Shown here piece by piece: positions 6,694 through 15,414 of a stretch of 64,000 nucleotides of DNA. Origin of the DNA: Propionibacterium acidifaciens DSM 21887 (lineage in GTDB: Bacteria > Actinomycetota > Actinomycetes > Propionibacteriales > Propionibacteriaceae); NCBI RefSeq assembly GCF_000426605.1, contig NZ_AUFR01000006.1, forward strand, positions 1-64,000. The letters run 5' to 3'. The stretch's first letter is position 1, and every line of letters begins with the position of its first letter. The notes below the pieces were generated by a model that saw only the letters and a list, made by a program, of their open reading frames with translations, was not told where the DNA came from and did no database searches. The translations under genes were made by a program, and so were the position numbers.

Positions 6694-8799
6694 TCAGTAG
6701 CAGTTGCAGTCGTTGGGCAGGAAACCGGCGTCGAGGATGCCGACCAGGTTGGTGACCTGCTCGTCCTTGTCACGGCCGAGGCCCGTGGGGGTGATGGTGT
6801 TCGTCAGCGAGATGCCGTCGAGCGCATCGTTGTAGTCCAGCTTGCCCACGGACAGCATAGAGGCGACCATGCCGTGGGTGTCCATCCCGTTCTCCGGGTT
6901 CGCGCCGGGCGCAAAGGGCGTGCCCTTCTCGTGCCCGGACGGGAAAGCGCCGGTGGCCTTGCCGTAGACGACGTTCGAGGTGATCGTCAGCACGGACTGG
7001 GTCGGGATGGCGTCGCGGTAGAGCTCGATCTCGCGGATCTTGCTCATGATCGTGTGGACGACGGTCGAGGCGATCTCGTCGGCGCGGTCGTCGTCGTTGC
7101 CGTACTTCGGGAAGTCTCCCTCGGTGACGTAGTCGACCACGAGGCCGGTCTCGTCGCGCACCGGGGTGACCGTGGCGTACTTGATGGCGGACAGCGAGTC
7201 GGCGACGATCGACAGGCCGGCGATGCCGCAGCCCAGGGTGCGCACGATGTCGGAGTCGTGCAGGGCCATCTCGATGGCCTCGTAGGCGTAGCGGTCGTGG
7301 CAGTAGTGGATGATGTTGAGCGCCTCGACATAGGTGCCGACGACCCAGTCGAGCATCTTCTCGTAGCGCTCCCAGACGTCGTCGAAGTCGAGGGGGCCGT
7401 CGCCGGACACGGGCTCGAAGCCGTCGGCGACGAGCTTGCCGCTCATCTCGTCGCGGCCTCCGTTGATGGCGTAGAGCAGGGCCTTGGCCGAGTTCACGCG
7501 GGCGCCGAAGAACTGCATCTGCTTGCCCACGCGCATCGGCGACACGCAGCAGGCGATGGCCGCGTCGTCGCCCCAGTGGGCGCGGATGTCCCTGTCGGAC
7601 TCGTACTGGATGGCGCTCGTCTCGATCGAGATGGCGGCGCAGAAGTCCTTGTAGCCCTTCGGGAGCCTCTTGTCCCAGAAGATCGTGATGTTCGGCTCGG
7701 GGGCCGGGCCGAGATTGCGCAGCGTCTGGAGCAGACGGAACGAGGTCTTCGTGACCATGGCGCGGCCGTCGTCGCCGAAGCCGGCGTCCGACCAGGTGGC
7801 CCAGTACGGGTCGCCCGAGAAGATCTGGTCGTAGTCGATGGTTCGCAGGAAGCGCACGATGCGCAGCTTCAGGACGATCGCGTCGATCATCTCCTGGGCC
7901 TCGGACTCCGTGATGAGACCGGCCCGCAGGTCGCGCTCGAAGTAGCAGTCGAGGAAGGCCGACAGTCGGCCGATCGACATGGCGGCGCCGTCCTGGGACT
8001 TCACCGAGGCGAGATAGCCGAAGTACGTCCACTGGACGGCCTCCTTGGCGCTCCTGGCGGGTGCGGAGAGGTCGAAGCCGTAGCCGGCGGCCATCGTCTT
8101 GAGCTTCTTGAGGGCCTTGATCTGCTCGGCGTGCTCCTCGCGGTAGCGGGCCCAGTGCTCGCTGAAGGGCTCGTCGGTGACCTTGTCCTTGTCGGCCTGC
8201 TTCCACTCGATGAGCTTGTCGACGCCGTAGAGGGCGACGCGGCGGTAGTCGCCGATGATGCGGCCGCGGCCGTAGGCGTCGGGCAGGCCGGTGATGATGT
8301 GGGAGCTGCGGGCGGCGCGGATGCGCGGCGTGTAGATGTCGAAGACGGCGTCGTTGTGCGTCTTGCGGTACTTGGTGAAGATCTTCTTGACCTCGGGGTC
8401 GACCTCCTTGCCGGCCTCCTTGATGGCGGTCTCGACCATGCGCCAGCCGCCGTTCGGCATCATGGCGCGCTTGAGCGGCACATCGGTCTGGAGGCCGACG
8501 ATCACGTCGTCGTCGTCGCAGATGTAGCCGGGCCCGAAGGCGTCGATGTCGTTGGGGGTGTGCGTGTCGACGTCGTAGACGCGACGCTTGCGCTCCTCGC
8601 TCAGGTAGTTCTTCTCGAGGTGGTCCCACACGCGGAGGGTCTTCTCCGTGGGGCCGGCGAGGAAGGAGGCGTCTCCTTCATAAGGGGTGTAGTTGCGCTG
8701 GATGAAATCGCGCACGTCGATGGCTTCGGTCCAGGGCCCCTCGACGAAATCGTGCCAGGGGTTCTCGGTCTGGACGGCGTCGGCTTCGGTGATGGTCAC
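6694..8799 (-). CDS. pflB: Pyruvate formate-lyase large subunit lacking the glycyl-radical domain
   Basis: The 701-residue catalytic subunit of formate C-acetyltransferase (pyruvate + CoA to acetyl-CoA + formate). The active-site cysteine pair is in IACCVSPMRVGKQMQ, and the flanking FFGARVNSAKALLYAINGG is as in Escherichia coli PflB. The family usually has about 760 residues and ends in the glycyl-radical loop. Here the chain stops at NDCNCY, just after the TNLVGILDAGFL segment, and the loop is supplied by the next gene. The GTG start at 8799 is supported by AAAGG six bases upstream. The operon runs pflB, glycyl-radical protein, pflA. Confidence 0.93.
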   Translation of the reverse strand: MTITEADAVQTENPWHDFVEGPWTEAIDVRDFIQRNYTPYEGDASFLAGPTEKTLRVWDHLEKNYLSEERKRRVYDVDTHTPNDIDAFGPGYICDDDDVIVGLQTDVPLKRAMMPNGGWRMVETAIKEAGKEVDPEVKKIFTKYRKTHNDAVFDIYTPRIRAARSSHIITGLPDAYGRGRIIGDYRRVALYGVDKLIEWKQADKDKVTDEPFSEHWARYREEHAEQIKALKKLKTMAAGYGFDLSAPARSAKEAVQWTYFGYLASVKSQDGAAMSIGRLSAFLDCYFERDLRAGLITESEAQEMIDAIVLKLRIVRFLRTIDYDQIFSGDPYWATWSDAGFGDDGRAMVTKTSFRLLQTLRNLGPAPEPNITIFWDKRLPKGYKDFCAAISIETSAIQYESDRDIRAHWGDDAAIACCVSPMRVGKQMQFFGARVNSAKALLYAINGGRDEMSGKLVADGFEPVSGDGPLDFDDVWERYEKMLDWVVGTYVEALNIIHYCHDRYAYEAIEMALHDSDIVRTLGCGIAGLSIVADSLSAIKYATVTPVRDETGLVVDYVTEGDFPKYGNDDDRADEIASTVVHTIMSKIREIELYRDAIPTQSVLTITSNVVYGKATGAFPSGHEKGTPFAPGANPENGMDTHGMVASMLSVGKLDYNDALDGISLTNTITPTGLGRDKDEQVTNLVGILDAGFLPNDCNCY

Positions 8800-9289
8800 G
8801 GATTGCCTTTCTCGTTGGGTCGGTGCGCCGTGAGGGATCCTCCTCCGGTCGCACTGTGCCGTGGGCGAACCCTGTCAGCATGGCGCTTCCTCAGAGCTCG
8901 CCGGTGTTCTTCTCGCATCTGCGCAGGCGGGAGAGGTGCTCGCAGCAGCCGCACTCCAAGGCTAGGGCGACATCCTCCCCTTTGGCCAGCCCTGCGGACC
9001 ACCCTGTGGACGGTCGCCGCCGGTGAGAAGGTCCACCGAGCCGCCGGGCGTCCCCGGAGGGGCCCGTCCGACGGCCCGCCGAGGGCACCTCCCCCGGTCA
9101 GGGGCGCCCGGCCCGGCCCCGACCACGGGCGCGGACGCCGTCCGCGTGGAGCCGCAGCGACGCGGCGGGCGGCCAGCGGACCGCGCCGGAACTCCCGGCG
9201 CTCCAGGAGGCCGGGAGGATCCGAACCCCGCCGGTCCGACGGATGCGATGATGACGGGAGGAACCAGTGCCGCGGGAGGGGGCGCCGCC
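8800..9289. other. Intergenic region between the divergent pfl operon and GH28 gene
   Basis: About 490 nt without a supportable gene. It must carry the promoters of both divergent units, but I found no convincing Rex- or FNR-type palindrome. A 65-codon minus-strand frame at 8891-9088 with a CGCCEH cluster has no ribosome-binding site. An in-frame extension of the GH28 gene from 9023 is low-complexity and is better treated as noncoding. Confidence 0.4.
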
Positions 9290-10624
9290 ATGGAGCAGCC
9301 GAGACGTCCGCCGGAGCCGCGCGAGCAGGGCGCGCGGACGACGGCGGGGACGACGGCCGCCGCGATCCGGGCCGGGGACGGGCCCGGCCCGGACATCACC
9401 GGACGGATCCAGCGGGAGATCGACGCCCTCGGCGCGGCAGGCGGCGGTGTCCTGAGGCTGCCGGCGGGCACCCACGCGGTGAGCGGCATCGAGCTGCGCT
9501 CGGGCGTGCACCTGGTACTCGAGGCGGGCGCCGTGCTGCAGGCCATCCCGGCGGCCGACCTGCCGGAGCGGACGATCTCGGTGGCCGAGGAGTCGCGCAG
9601 CGCGATCATCTACGCACGCGGCGCCGACGACATCTCGATCAGCGGCGCCGGCATCATCGACGGCGCCGCCGGGCTCTACGTGCACGGCCTGGACGAGCAC
9701 GGCTATCTGACCCATGAGCGCCACCGTCCGCGCGTCATCGTCCTGGAGAGCTGCTCCAACGTCGAGCTGCGGGGCATCACGATCCGCAACGCCCCGATGT
9801 GGACGCTGCACCTGGTGGCCAGCACCGACTGCCGTCTGGAGGGGCTGACGCTGCGCAACGCGATGGACCTGTCCAACACCGACGGCATCGACATCGACAG
9901 CTGCTCGCGGGTGCAGGTGATCGACTGCGACATCTCGGGCGAGGACGACTCCATCTGCCTCAAGACGACCGCCCAGGCGTGCCCGGCCCTGTCCCCGGCC
10001 TGCGAGGACGTCGTGGTCCGCGGCTGCCGGCTGCGCTCGCACTCCAGCGCCCTCAAGATCGGCTCGGAGACCCACGGCCCGATACGCCGGGTGCGGGTGC
10101 ACGACTGCCGGATCGTCGAGTCGAACCGCGCCTTCGGCATCCAGTCGCGCGACGGCGGCGCGATCACCGACATCGAGGTCGACGGCCTGCGCATCGACAC
10201 CCGGCTGCAGGGCCCCACCTGCTGGGGCTCCGCCGAGCCGGTGCACATCAGCGCACGCGCCCGGCTCGAAGGCGACCGGCCCGGGCGGGTGGACGACGTG
10301 CGCATCAGTGACGTGCGGGGCCGCGCCGAGGGCGCCGTCATCGTCGTCGGCGAGGCCCCGGGCGACATCGGCACCGTCGTGCTGCGCGACATCGACGTGG
10401 AGCTCGTCGTCGGGCGGGGCGTCATGGCGGGCACGGTCGACCTGCGCCCCCCGGTGAACCCCCTCGCCAGGGGCGGTACCGGCATGGACAACGCCTACCG
10501 CATGGACAAGGACCGGGGGCTGCCCTGGGGCGTCGAGCGCATCCCCGGCTGGCCGGTGGGCGTCCTCCTCCGCACGGCTGGGCACGTGGTGCAGGACGAC
10601 GTGCGCGTGACCCGCGTGGACTGA
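9290..10624 (+). CDS. Atypical glycoside hydrolase family 28 protein (polygalacturonase-like)
   Basis: A 444-residue right-handed parallel beta-helix protein of the pectin-hydrolase family. Visible family motifs are SNTDGIDIDS and GEDDSICLKT, which carry the catalytic aspartates. The usual G-H-G block is replaced by SHSSALKIGSETHG, and the usual R-I-K block by a RAFGIQSRDGG stretch, as in a divergent GH28 branch. There is no signal peptide, so it probably acts on imported oligosaccharides in the cytoplasm. ATG 9290 is chosen because GGGAGGGG lies 7-9 nt upstream; ATGs at 9248 and 9251 are less well supported. The next gene is a sugar-kinase-like protein. The exact substrate (galacturonan, rhamnogalacturonan or another pectic side chain) cannot be told. 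Confidence 0.8.
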   Translation: MEQPRRPPEPREQGARTTAGTTAAAIRAGDGPGPDITGRIQREIDALGAAGGGVLRLPAGTHAVSGIELRSGVHLVLEAGAVLQAIPAADLPERTISVAEESRSAIIYARGADDISISGAGIIDGAAGLYVHGLDEHGYLTHERHRPRVIVLESCSNVELRGITIRNAPMWTLHLVASTDCRLEGLTLRNAMDLSNTDGIDIDSCSRVQVIDCDISGEDDSICLKTTAQACPALSPACEDVVVRGCRLRSHSSALKIGSETHGPIRRVRVHDCRIVESNRAFGIQSRDGGAITDIEVDGLRIDTRLQGPTCWGSAEPVHISARARLEGDRPGRVDDVRISDVRGRAEGAVIVVGEAPGDIGTVVLRDIDVELVVGRGVMAGTVDLRPPVNPLARGGTGMDNAYRMDKDRGLPWGVERIPGWPVGVLLRTAGHVVQDDVRVTRVD

Positions 10625-10640
10625 CGTACCGGCGCCCCGT

Positions 10641-10646
10641 TAGACT
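10641..10646 (+). promoter_or_regulatory. -10 element of a leaderless promoter for the BadF-type kinase
   Basis: TAGACT ends 7 nt before ATG 10654, with no ribosome-binding site between, so this gene appears to be transcribed separately from the GH28 gene 29 nt upstream. Confidence 0.45.
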
Positions 10647-10653
10647 CACCCGC

Positions 10654-11616
10654 ATGAGCGATGACGCCCCTGTCCGCGAAGACGCCGGCATCTGCGAGGA
10701 CGAGGTCGTCCTGTGCGTGGACGGCGGGCAGACCGGCACCCGCGCCCAGCTGCGCTGCGAGGGCGTCCCGGTCGCCGAGAGCTCCTACCCGGGAGTGGTG
10801 AACGACCGCCCCCAGATCCCCCAGCTCGCCGCATTCGTCCTCGACGCGCTGCGCACCGCCGACCGGCCCTGCCCCACCATCTCGGTGGGCTCGTCCGGCC
10901 TCGCCGACGACGTGGATCCGGCCGAGCTGCTCTCGCTCGTCCACGCCGCGGGGGTGCGCCACGTGCTGCTGGCCCACGACTCGACGACCGGCTACCTCTG
11001 CGCGATCGGCGACCAGCCGGGCGTCGTCGTGGCCGCCGGAACCGGCGTCGTCACCCTGGCCGTCGGAACGGACGCGGTGGCCCGGGTGGACGGCTGGGGC
11101 TACCTCATCGGCGACGCCGGCTCGGGCTACTGGATCGGCCGTGCCGCACTCGACGCCGTCATGCGCGCCCACGACGGGCGCGGCCGGCCGACCGCGCTGA
11201 GCGGATTCGTCAACCAGGACTTCCCCGACCTGGAGAAGGCCTACCTGGAGCTGCAGGCCGATGACCACAAGGTCAGCCGCATCGCCTCGTACGCCCGGAC
11301 GGTGGCCGGTCTGGCCGCCACGGACGAGATCGCCCGGTCGATCAGCGAGGACGCTGCCACCGAGCTCGCCTCCTCGGCCCTCGCGGGGCTGCACCGGGTG
11401 GGTCAGGACGAACGGCCCGATCCGGCGGTGGGAATGCTCGGCCAGGTCTTCCGCAACGCGGTTCTGCGCGCGCGCTTCGAGGGACTCGTCCGCGAGCGCT
11501 TCGAGGGGGCGAGGATCATCGACGCCAGCGGCAACGGCCTGGCCGGCTGCTTCGCGATGACCCGTCTGGACCCCGACTCGGCCCTGCGGCAGCGGGTGCA
11601 CGAGATTCGTGCGTGA
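10654..11616 (+). CDS. BadF/BadG-type ATPase, N-acetylglucosamine kinase-like
   Basis: A 320-residue member of the ASKHA fold. The first phosphate-binding loop is in CVDGGQTGTRAQL, the second region in VVVAAGTGVVTLAVG, and the GWGYLIGDAGSGYWIG block is typical of bacterial N-acetylglucosamine kinase-like BadF proteins. The likely reaction is ATP-dependent phosphorylation of a sugar or amino sugar in the cytoplasm. It directly follows the GH28 gene, so its substrate could be a product of that enzyme, but that is inference. There are no membrane segments. Confidence 0.75.
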   Translation: MSDDAPVREDAGICEDEVVLCVDGGQTGTRAQLRCEGVPVAESSYPGVVNDRPQIPQLAAFVLDALRTADRPCPTISVGSSGLADDVDPAELLSLVHAAGVRHVLLAHDSTTGYLCAIGDQPGVVVAAGTGVVTLAVGTDAVARVDGWGYLIGDAGSGYWIGRAALDAVMRAHDGRGRPTALSGFVNQDFPDLEKAYLELQADDHKVSRIASYARTVAGLAATDEIARSISEDAATELASSALAGLHRVGQDERPDPAVGMLGQVFRNAVLRARFEGLVRERFEGARIIDASGNGLAGCFAMTRLDPDSALRQRVHEIRA

Positions 11617-11734
11617 CGGCGCCGGGGCTCCCCCGCCGAGACGCGCGCCCGCGCCGTGCCCGACCCCAATTCATGAACATGCCCGTCCTCGGCGCGCCAC
11701 GGCGACGTGGAACTGCGCCCCGCACCCCGTCCTG

Positions 11735-11740
11735 TACTCT
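11735..11740 (+). promoter_or_regulatory. -10 element of a leaderless promoter for the GntR regulator
   Basis: TACTCT ends 7 nt before ATG 11748, and no ribosome-binding site is present. Confidence 0.4.
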
Positions 11741-11747
11741 GTTTGTC

Positions 11748-12473
11748 ATGAAACCCGTAGCGGAGGGCCTTACCAAACTCAGCCCCCTGTCTGCTCACGG
11801 CCTGAGCGATGACGTCTACGACGCCATCCTGAACATTCTGCTCGTCGGCCAGTTCCCTCCTGCGTCCCCACTGTCCATTGACGGGCTGGCCCGGTCGATG
11901 TCGGTGTCCCCCACTCCCGTTCGCGAGGCCCTGGCCCGTCTGGAGCACACCGGCCTGGTGACTCGCGAGGCCCACCGGGGCTACCGCGTCGCGCCACCGA
12001 TGTCCCGAAAACAGATCGCCGAGCTCGTGGATGTTCGCCTCATCCTCGAACCGAATGCCCTGCTCCGCGCCATGCGCGATCCCGAGGCACTGCTCCCGCC
12101 TCTCGAGTCGGCCTTCACCGAGCACAAGGAATGGGCGGCGAGGGTGACCACGCCTCATGCCCTCGAAGACCCCGTACTGGTCAAACGGTACTTCGAGTCG
12201 GACTGGTTGTTCCACCAGGTGATTCTCGACCATTGCGACAACAGATATCTGAGCCGTGCGGTGAATGCCCTGTCGTTCAGCGTGCATCGAATGCGTCAGG
12301 CCCTCGGAACGCAGATGAGCGATGCCTCCGCAGCGATCGACGAGCACTCCAGAATCCTTGAGCGGGTCTCCGCGGGTGACGCGGCTGACGCCGCCGACGC
12401 GATGACCGAGCACCTCGAGAAGGTGCTCGTCCGCTCCACGTCGGATGCCCCCGACGACCCGGACGAGCGGTGA
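11748..12473 (+). CDS. GntR-family (FCD domain) transcriptional regulator
   Basis: A 241-residue regulator. The N-terminal winged helix is clear (IDGLARSMSVSPTPVREALA, then HRGYRV), and the all-helical ligand-binding FCD domain follows, with DVRLILEPNALL, FHQVILDHCDNRYL and EHSRILERV. FCD regulators usually sense organic or sugar acids. ATG 11748 is chosen because a -10-like element lies just upstream; a longer frame from 11613 has no support. It is convergent with the MFS/dehydrogenase/TIM-barrel operon that ends at 12605, and it is the best candidate to read the 15-nt operator shared at 16388 and 28385. Confidence 0.85.
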   Translation: MKPVAEGLTKLSPLSAHGLSDDVYDAILNILLVGQFPPASPLSIDGLARSMSVSPTPVREALARLEHTGLVTREAHRGYRVAPPMSRKQIAELVDVRLILEPNALLRAMRDPEALLPPLESAFTEHKEWAARVTTPHALEDPVLVKRYFESDWLFHQVILDHCDNRYLSRAVNALSFSVHRMRQALGTQMSDASAAIDEHSRILERVSAGDAADAADAMTEHLEKVLVRSTSDAPDDPDER

Positions 12474-12604
12474 GGGAGACCCGGAGACCGAGGCGGAGCG
12501 CCCAGATCCCTTCTGACCGGGGATTCTTCCTGGCGCCGCCCGGGTCTGCACAAGCTCCCCGGACGAGGAGCCGGACCTCCTCCACCGCTTCCGCCTTCAG
12601 GCGC

Positions 12605-13909
12605 TCAGCAGGACATGACCTTCAGGGGTCCCGCGGGCCCGGCCTTCGCCCGACTCTTGACGGCCTTCGCGGCAAGAGTTCCGGCAGCGCCCAGGAGCAG
12701 GACGACGGCGAGGAACAGCATTCCCACCTTGGTGGTCCCCGTGGACTGCACGATCACGCCCACCACATAGGGACCAACGAAACCGCCCAGATTCCCAAAG
12801 CTGTTGATCGCAGCGATCCCGACGGCGGCGGTCGCCCCGACCACGTACAGGGTCGGCAGCGCCCAGAAGACGCCGGCGATCGAGTACAGGCAGAAGGCCG
12901 CCAGCGAGAGGCAGGCCAGCTGGGCCACGGGGGAGGCGACCAGTGTCGAGAACCCGATGCCCACCGCGGCCCCGGCGAAGATGGCGGCCAGCGGAATCCA
13001 GTTCTCACTGAATCTCGCCGCCCACCGGGAGGTGATCCAGATTCCGATCAGAGCGAAGATGTACGGCACCGCCGTGAGAAGACCGGTGTGAAGATCACTG
13101 TTGGCGAACTTCTTGACGACCTGCGGCAGCCAGTAGGACAGACCGTAGATCCCCACCGTCGACGGGAAGAACAGCGCGGCGAACAGGAGAACGTTCTTGT
13201 CCAGGAGGGCCTTGAAGGGATTGCCGTGGTCGACCTGCCCGAGCTCCTGCCGGTCCTTCTCCAGCTCGGCGTCGATCCAGTCGGCCTCCTCCGCCGTGAT
13301 CCACGGCGCCGTACGTGGGTTGTCGTGCAGGAAGAGCAGTGTCGGGATCGCCAGGAGGACGGCCACGCCGCCCACGACGACGAACAACCACTGCCACCCG
13401 ACGAGCCCGAGACCGGTCACACCGAGCAGCCAACCGGCAAGTGGGCTCATGACGAGGAAGGCCAGGGGCGCCGCCATCACGAAGACCCCCGTCGCCTTCG
13501 TCCTGTTGCGCTGCGGGTACCACTCGGTGAGGTAGTAGAGGATGCCCGGATAGAATCCGGCTTCGGCCGCGCCGAGCAGGAATCGCAGGATGTAGAAGGA
13601 GATCGGCCCCTGCGCAGCCGCCATCAACGCGGTGATCAGGCCCCAGGACACGAGGATGCGGGCGAACCACCGCCGGGGCCCGACCTTCGGCATGATCCAG
13701 TTGCTGGGCACCTCGAAGAGGAAGTAGGCCAGGAAGAAGAGCCCCGCGCCGAAGCCGTAGGCGGCCGAGTCGACGCCGATGTCGGTCGTCATGTGCAGCT
13801 GAGCGAAACCGACCGCGGAACGGTCCACGTACGCCGCCGTGTACAGGACCATCACGAACGGGATGATGCGCAGGGTGATCTTGCGGGTCAGCGACTTCTC
13901 GATGTCCAT
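12605..13909 (-). CDS. MFS transporter, anion:cation symporter type
   Basis: A 434-residue carrier with about 12 membrane spans. The N-terminal signature PFVMVLYTAAYVDRSAVGFA and the motif LRFLLGAAEAGFYPGILYY are typical of the tartrate/hexuronate/sugar-acid branch of the major facilitator superfamily. It is the third gene of an operon that begins with the TIM-barrel protein at 16341; only 3 nt separate it from the dehydrogenase upstream. It should import the sugar acid handled by those two enzymes. The substrate is not known. Confidence 0.88.
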   Translation of the reverse strand: MDIEKSLTRKITLRIIPFVMVLYTAAYVDRSAVGFAQLHMTTDIGVDSAAYGFGAGLFFLAYFLFEVPSNWIMPKVGPRRWFARILVSWGLITALMAAAQGPISFYILRFLLGAAEAGFYPGILYYLTEWYPQRNRTKATGVFVMAAPLAFLVMSPLAGWLLGVTGLGLVGWQWLFVVVGGVAVLLAIPTLLFLHDNPRTAPWITAEEADWIDAELEKDRQELGQVDHGNPFKALLDKNVLLFAALFFPSTVGIYGLSYWLPQVVKKFANSDLHTGLLTAVPYIFALIGIWITSRWAARFSENWIPLAAIFAGAAVGIGFSTLVASPVAQLACLSLAAFCLYSIAGVFWALPTLYVVGATAAVGIAAINSFGNLGGFVGPYVVGVIVQSTGTTKVGMLFLAVVLLLGAAGTLAAKAVKSRAKAGPAGPLKVMSC

Positions 13910-13912
13910 CGA

Positions 13913-14923
13913 TCAGCCCTCGGAGGGATCCGGTGACGTCGGCTGCCCGGAAGCCCCGCCCGTGACGCCCTCCGGAGCGGGACCGAGGTCCGCGAGAAGC
14001 TCCGACATGCGCGCATAGGCCTTGTTCCGGTAGGCGATCAACGCGGCCTTCGTCCCATCATCGAAATCACCGGTGATGCCCTTCCCGTTCTTGACGCCCA
14101 AGCGCCCCTCGGCGACCGCGTCGGAGAGCATCTTCGGAGTGGCGAGCCGGGGGCCGTAGGCCTCCTCGAAGGTCTTGAAGCAGTTGGCGTAGACATCCAG
14201 ACCGGCTTGGTCGGCGATGGCGAAGGGACCGAAGAAGCCGAGTCGGAAGCCGAAGGTGGTCCGCACGATGACGTCGACGTCCTCGGGCGTCGCAACGCCC
14301 TCTTCGACGCAGGAGGTCGCCTCCTTGAGCAGGGCGTACTGCAGCCGGTTCAACACCATTCCGGGGCGGTCAGCCACCTGGGCGCCCTGACGACCGCAGC
14401 GAGCCAGCACGTCCTTCACGAGAGCGACGGTCCCTGGCGTCGTCGCCTCACCGACGACCAGCTCCACACCCGGAATGAACGGCGCGGGGTTGGAGAAGTG
14501 CACCGTCATGAAGCGTTCAGGACGCTCCACGGCGGGCGCCAGCACTCGAACCGGGATCGTCGACGTGTTCGTCCCGATGATGGCGTCGGGCCGCGCGCTC
14601 CCCGATATCCTCTCGAGAACGGGCATCTTGACCTCGGGCTTCTCGAACACGGCCTCCTCGATGAAGTCGACGTCCCCGACCGCCTCCTCGATGGTGGTGC
14701 CGCAGCTGAGATTCGACTTGATGATCTCGACGCTCCCGGGCCTGTAGAGGCCCTGGTCCTCGAAGTCCTGGGCCTCGTCGAGCAGACGGGCGAACTGCTT
14801 CTTCGTCAACTCCGGATCACCATCGACCACTGTGACCCGCATGCCGGCAAGGGCCAGGCTCTGCGCGATACCGCCTCCCATGTATCCTGCACCGACGACG
14901 GCCACGCTGTTGATTTTCTCCAT
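13913..14923 (-). CDS. 3-hydroxyacyl-CoA dehydrogenase-family oxidoreductase, L-gulonate dehydrogenase-like
   Basis: A 336-residue NAD(P)-dependent enzyme. The dinucleotide fold reads VAVVGAGYMGGGIAQSLALAG. The family block IIGTNTSTIPV and the catalytic histidine segment FMTVHFSNPAPFIPGVELV, then DRPGMVLNRLQYAL, follow. The family includes 3-hydroxybutyryl-CoA, L-carnitine and L-gulonate 3-dehydrogenases. Because it lies between a sugar-type TIM barrel and a sugar-acid carrier, with no CoA enzyme nearby, I infer a hydroxy sugar acid as substrate, giving a 3-oxo acid. The start at 14923 has AGGAG 6-7 nt upstream; a frame reaching 15418 is an artefact of high G+C. Confidence 0.8.
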   Translation of the reverse strand: MEKINSVAVVGAGYMGGGIAQSLALAGMRVTVVDGDPELTKKQFARLLDEAQDFEDQGLYRPGSVEIIKSNLSCGTTIEEAVGDVDFIEEAVFEKPEVKMPVLERISGSARPDAIIGTNTSTIPVRVLAPAVERPERFMTVHFSNPAPFIPGVELVVGEATTPGTVALVKDVLARCGRQGAQVADRPGMVLNRLQYALLKEATSCVEEGVATPEDVDVIVRTTFGFRLGFFGPFAIADQAGLDVYANCFKTFEEAYGPRLATPKMLSDAVAEGRLGVKNGKGITGDFDDGTKAALIAYRNKAYARMSELLADLGPAPEGVTGGASGQPTSPDPSEG

Positions 14924-15414
14924 TGAAATCTCCTGATGGTGTTCACTTGAATGGTTTGATCTGTCATGAGGCTGCTCACAGGAGCCCGTTGGATCCATCG
15001 CTCCTGTAATGCCATGGAGCTCGTCCGGAAACCGTGGACGCCGAGCGGAATCCTGGCCGGAGGATCTGCGGGGACGGAGGCCTGAACGAGCTTCATGCCC
15101 ACTGGTGCCGTGAATGAATGATCCTCCGTGCGTCTGCGTCCACCGGGAAGGGCGGGGCCGTGGCGCGGAGGACCCATCCGCCTGTCGGCCCGTCGGCCCC
15201 GGCGAGGCATGGGCGAGCCCGTCCCGCTCCATAGCGGAGCCGCGCGCGAGACGGCGACGGCCCGACGAGGCCCCGGGTGCACCGCGGAGCACGAGGACGC
15301 GGGATCCGCCGGGCCGGATCGGGCCGGCCCGGTGACTTCGGGCTCCCGTGTCGCGACAGCGCGTGTCGCGGCGGCCCCGGTGGAGCAGGCTGAACGACGA
15401 TCCGGTCACCGGCA
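14924..15414. other. Unusually long gap inside the TIM-barrel/dehydrogenase operon
   Basis: About 490 nt between two genes of the same strand. No frame has a ribosome-binding site or recognisable family. A small hairpin (ACAGGAGC at 14979-14986 against GCTCCTGT at 15000-15007) lies just upstream of the dehydrogenase. The gap may hold a separate promoter or a lost gene. Confidence 0.4.

Noticed and set aside
8891-9088. Cys-containing 65-codon frame between pflB and GH28
   Set aside because: The CGCCEH cluster looked like a zinc site, but there is no start signal and the rest is random high-G+C sequence.
6424-9717. Plus-strand open frame of about 1100 codons
   Set aside because: It is antisense to pflB and its neighbours, has a valine/aspartate/glycine-rich low-complexity product and no ribosome-binding site; it is open only because of the high third-position G+C of the real genes.
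14968-14984. Possible fourth copy of the 71-nt repeat (GAGGCTGCTCACAGGAG)
   Set aside because: Only about 17 nt match, with a gap, and the other end is absent; chance similarity is likely.
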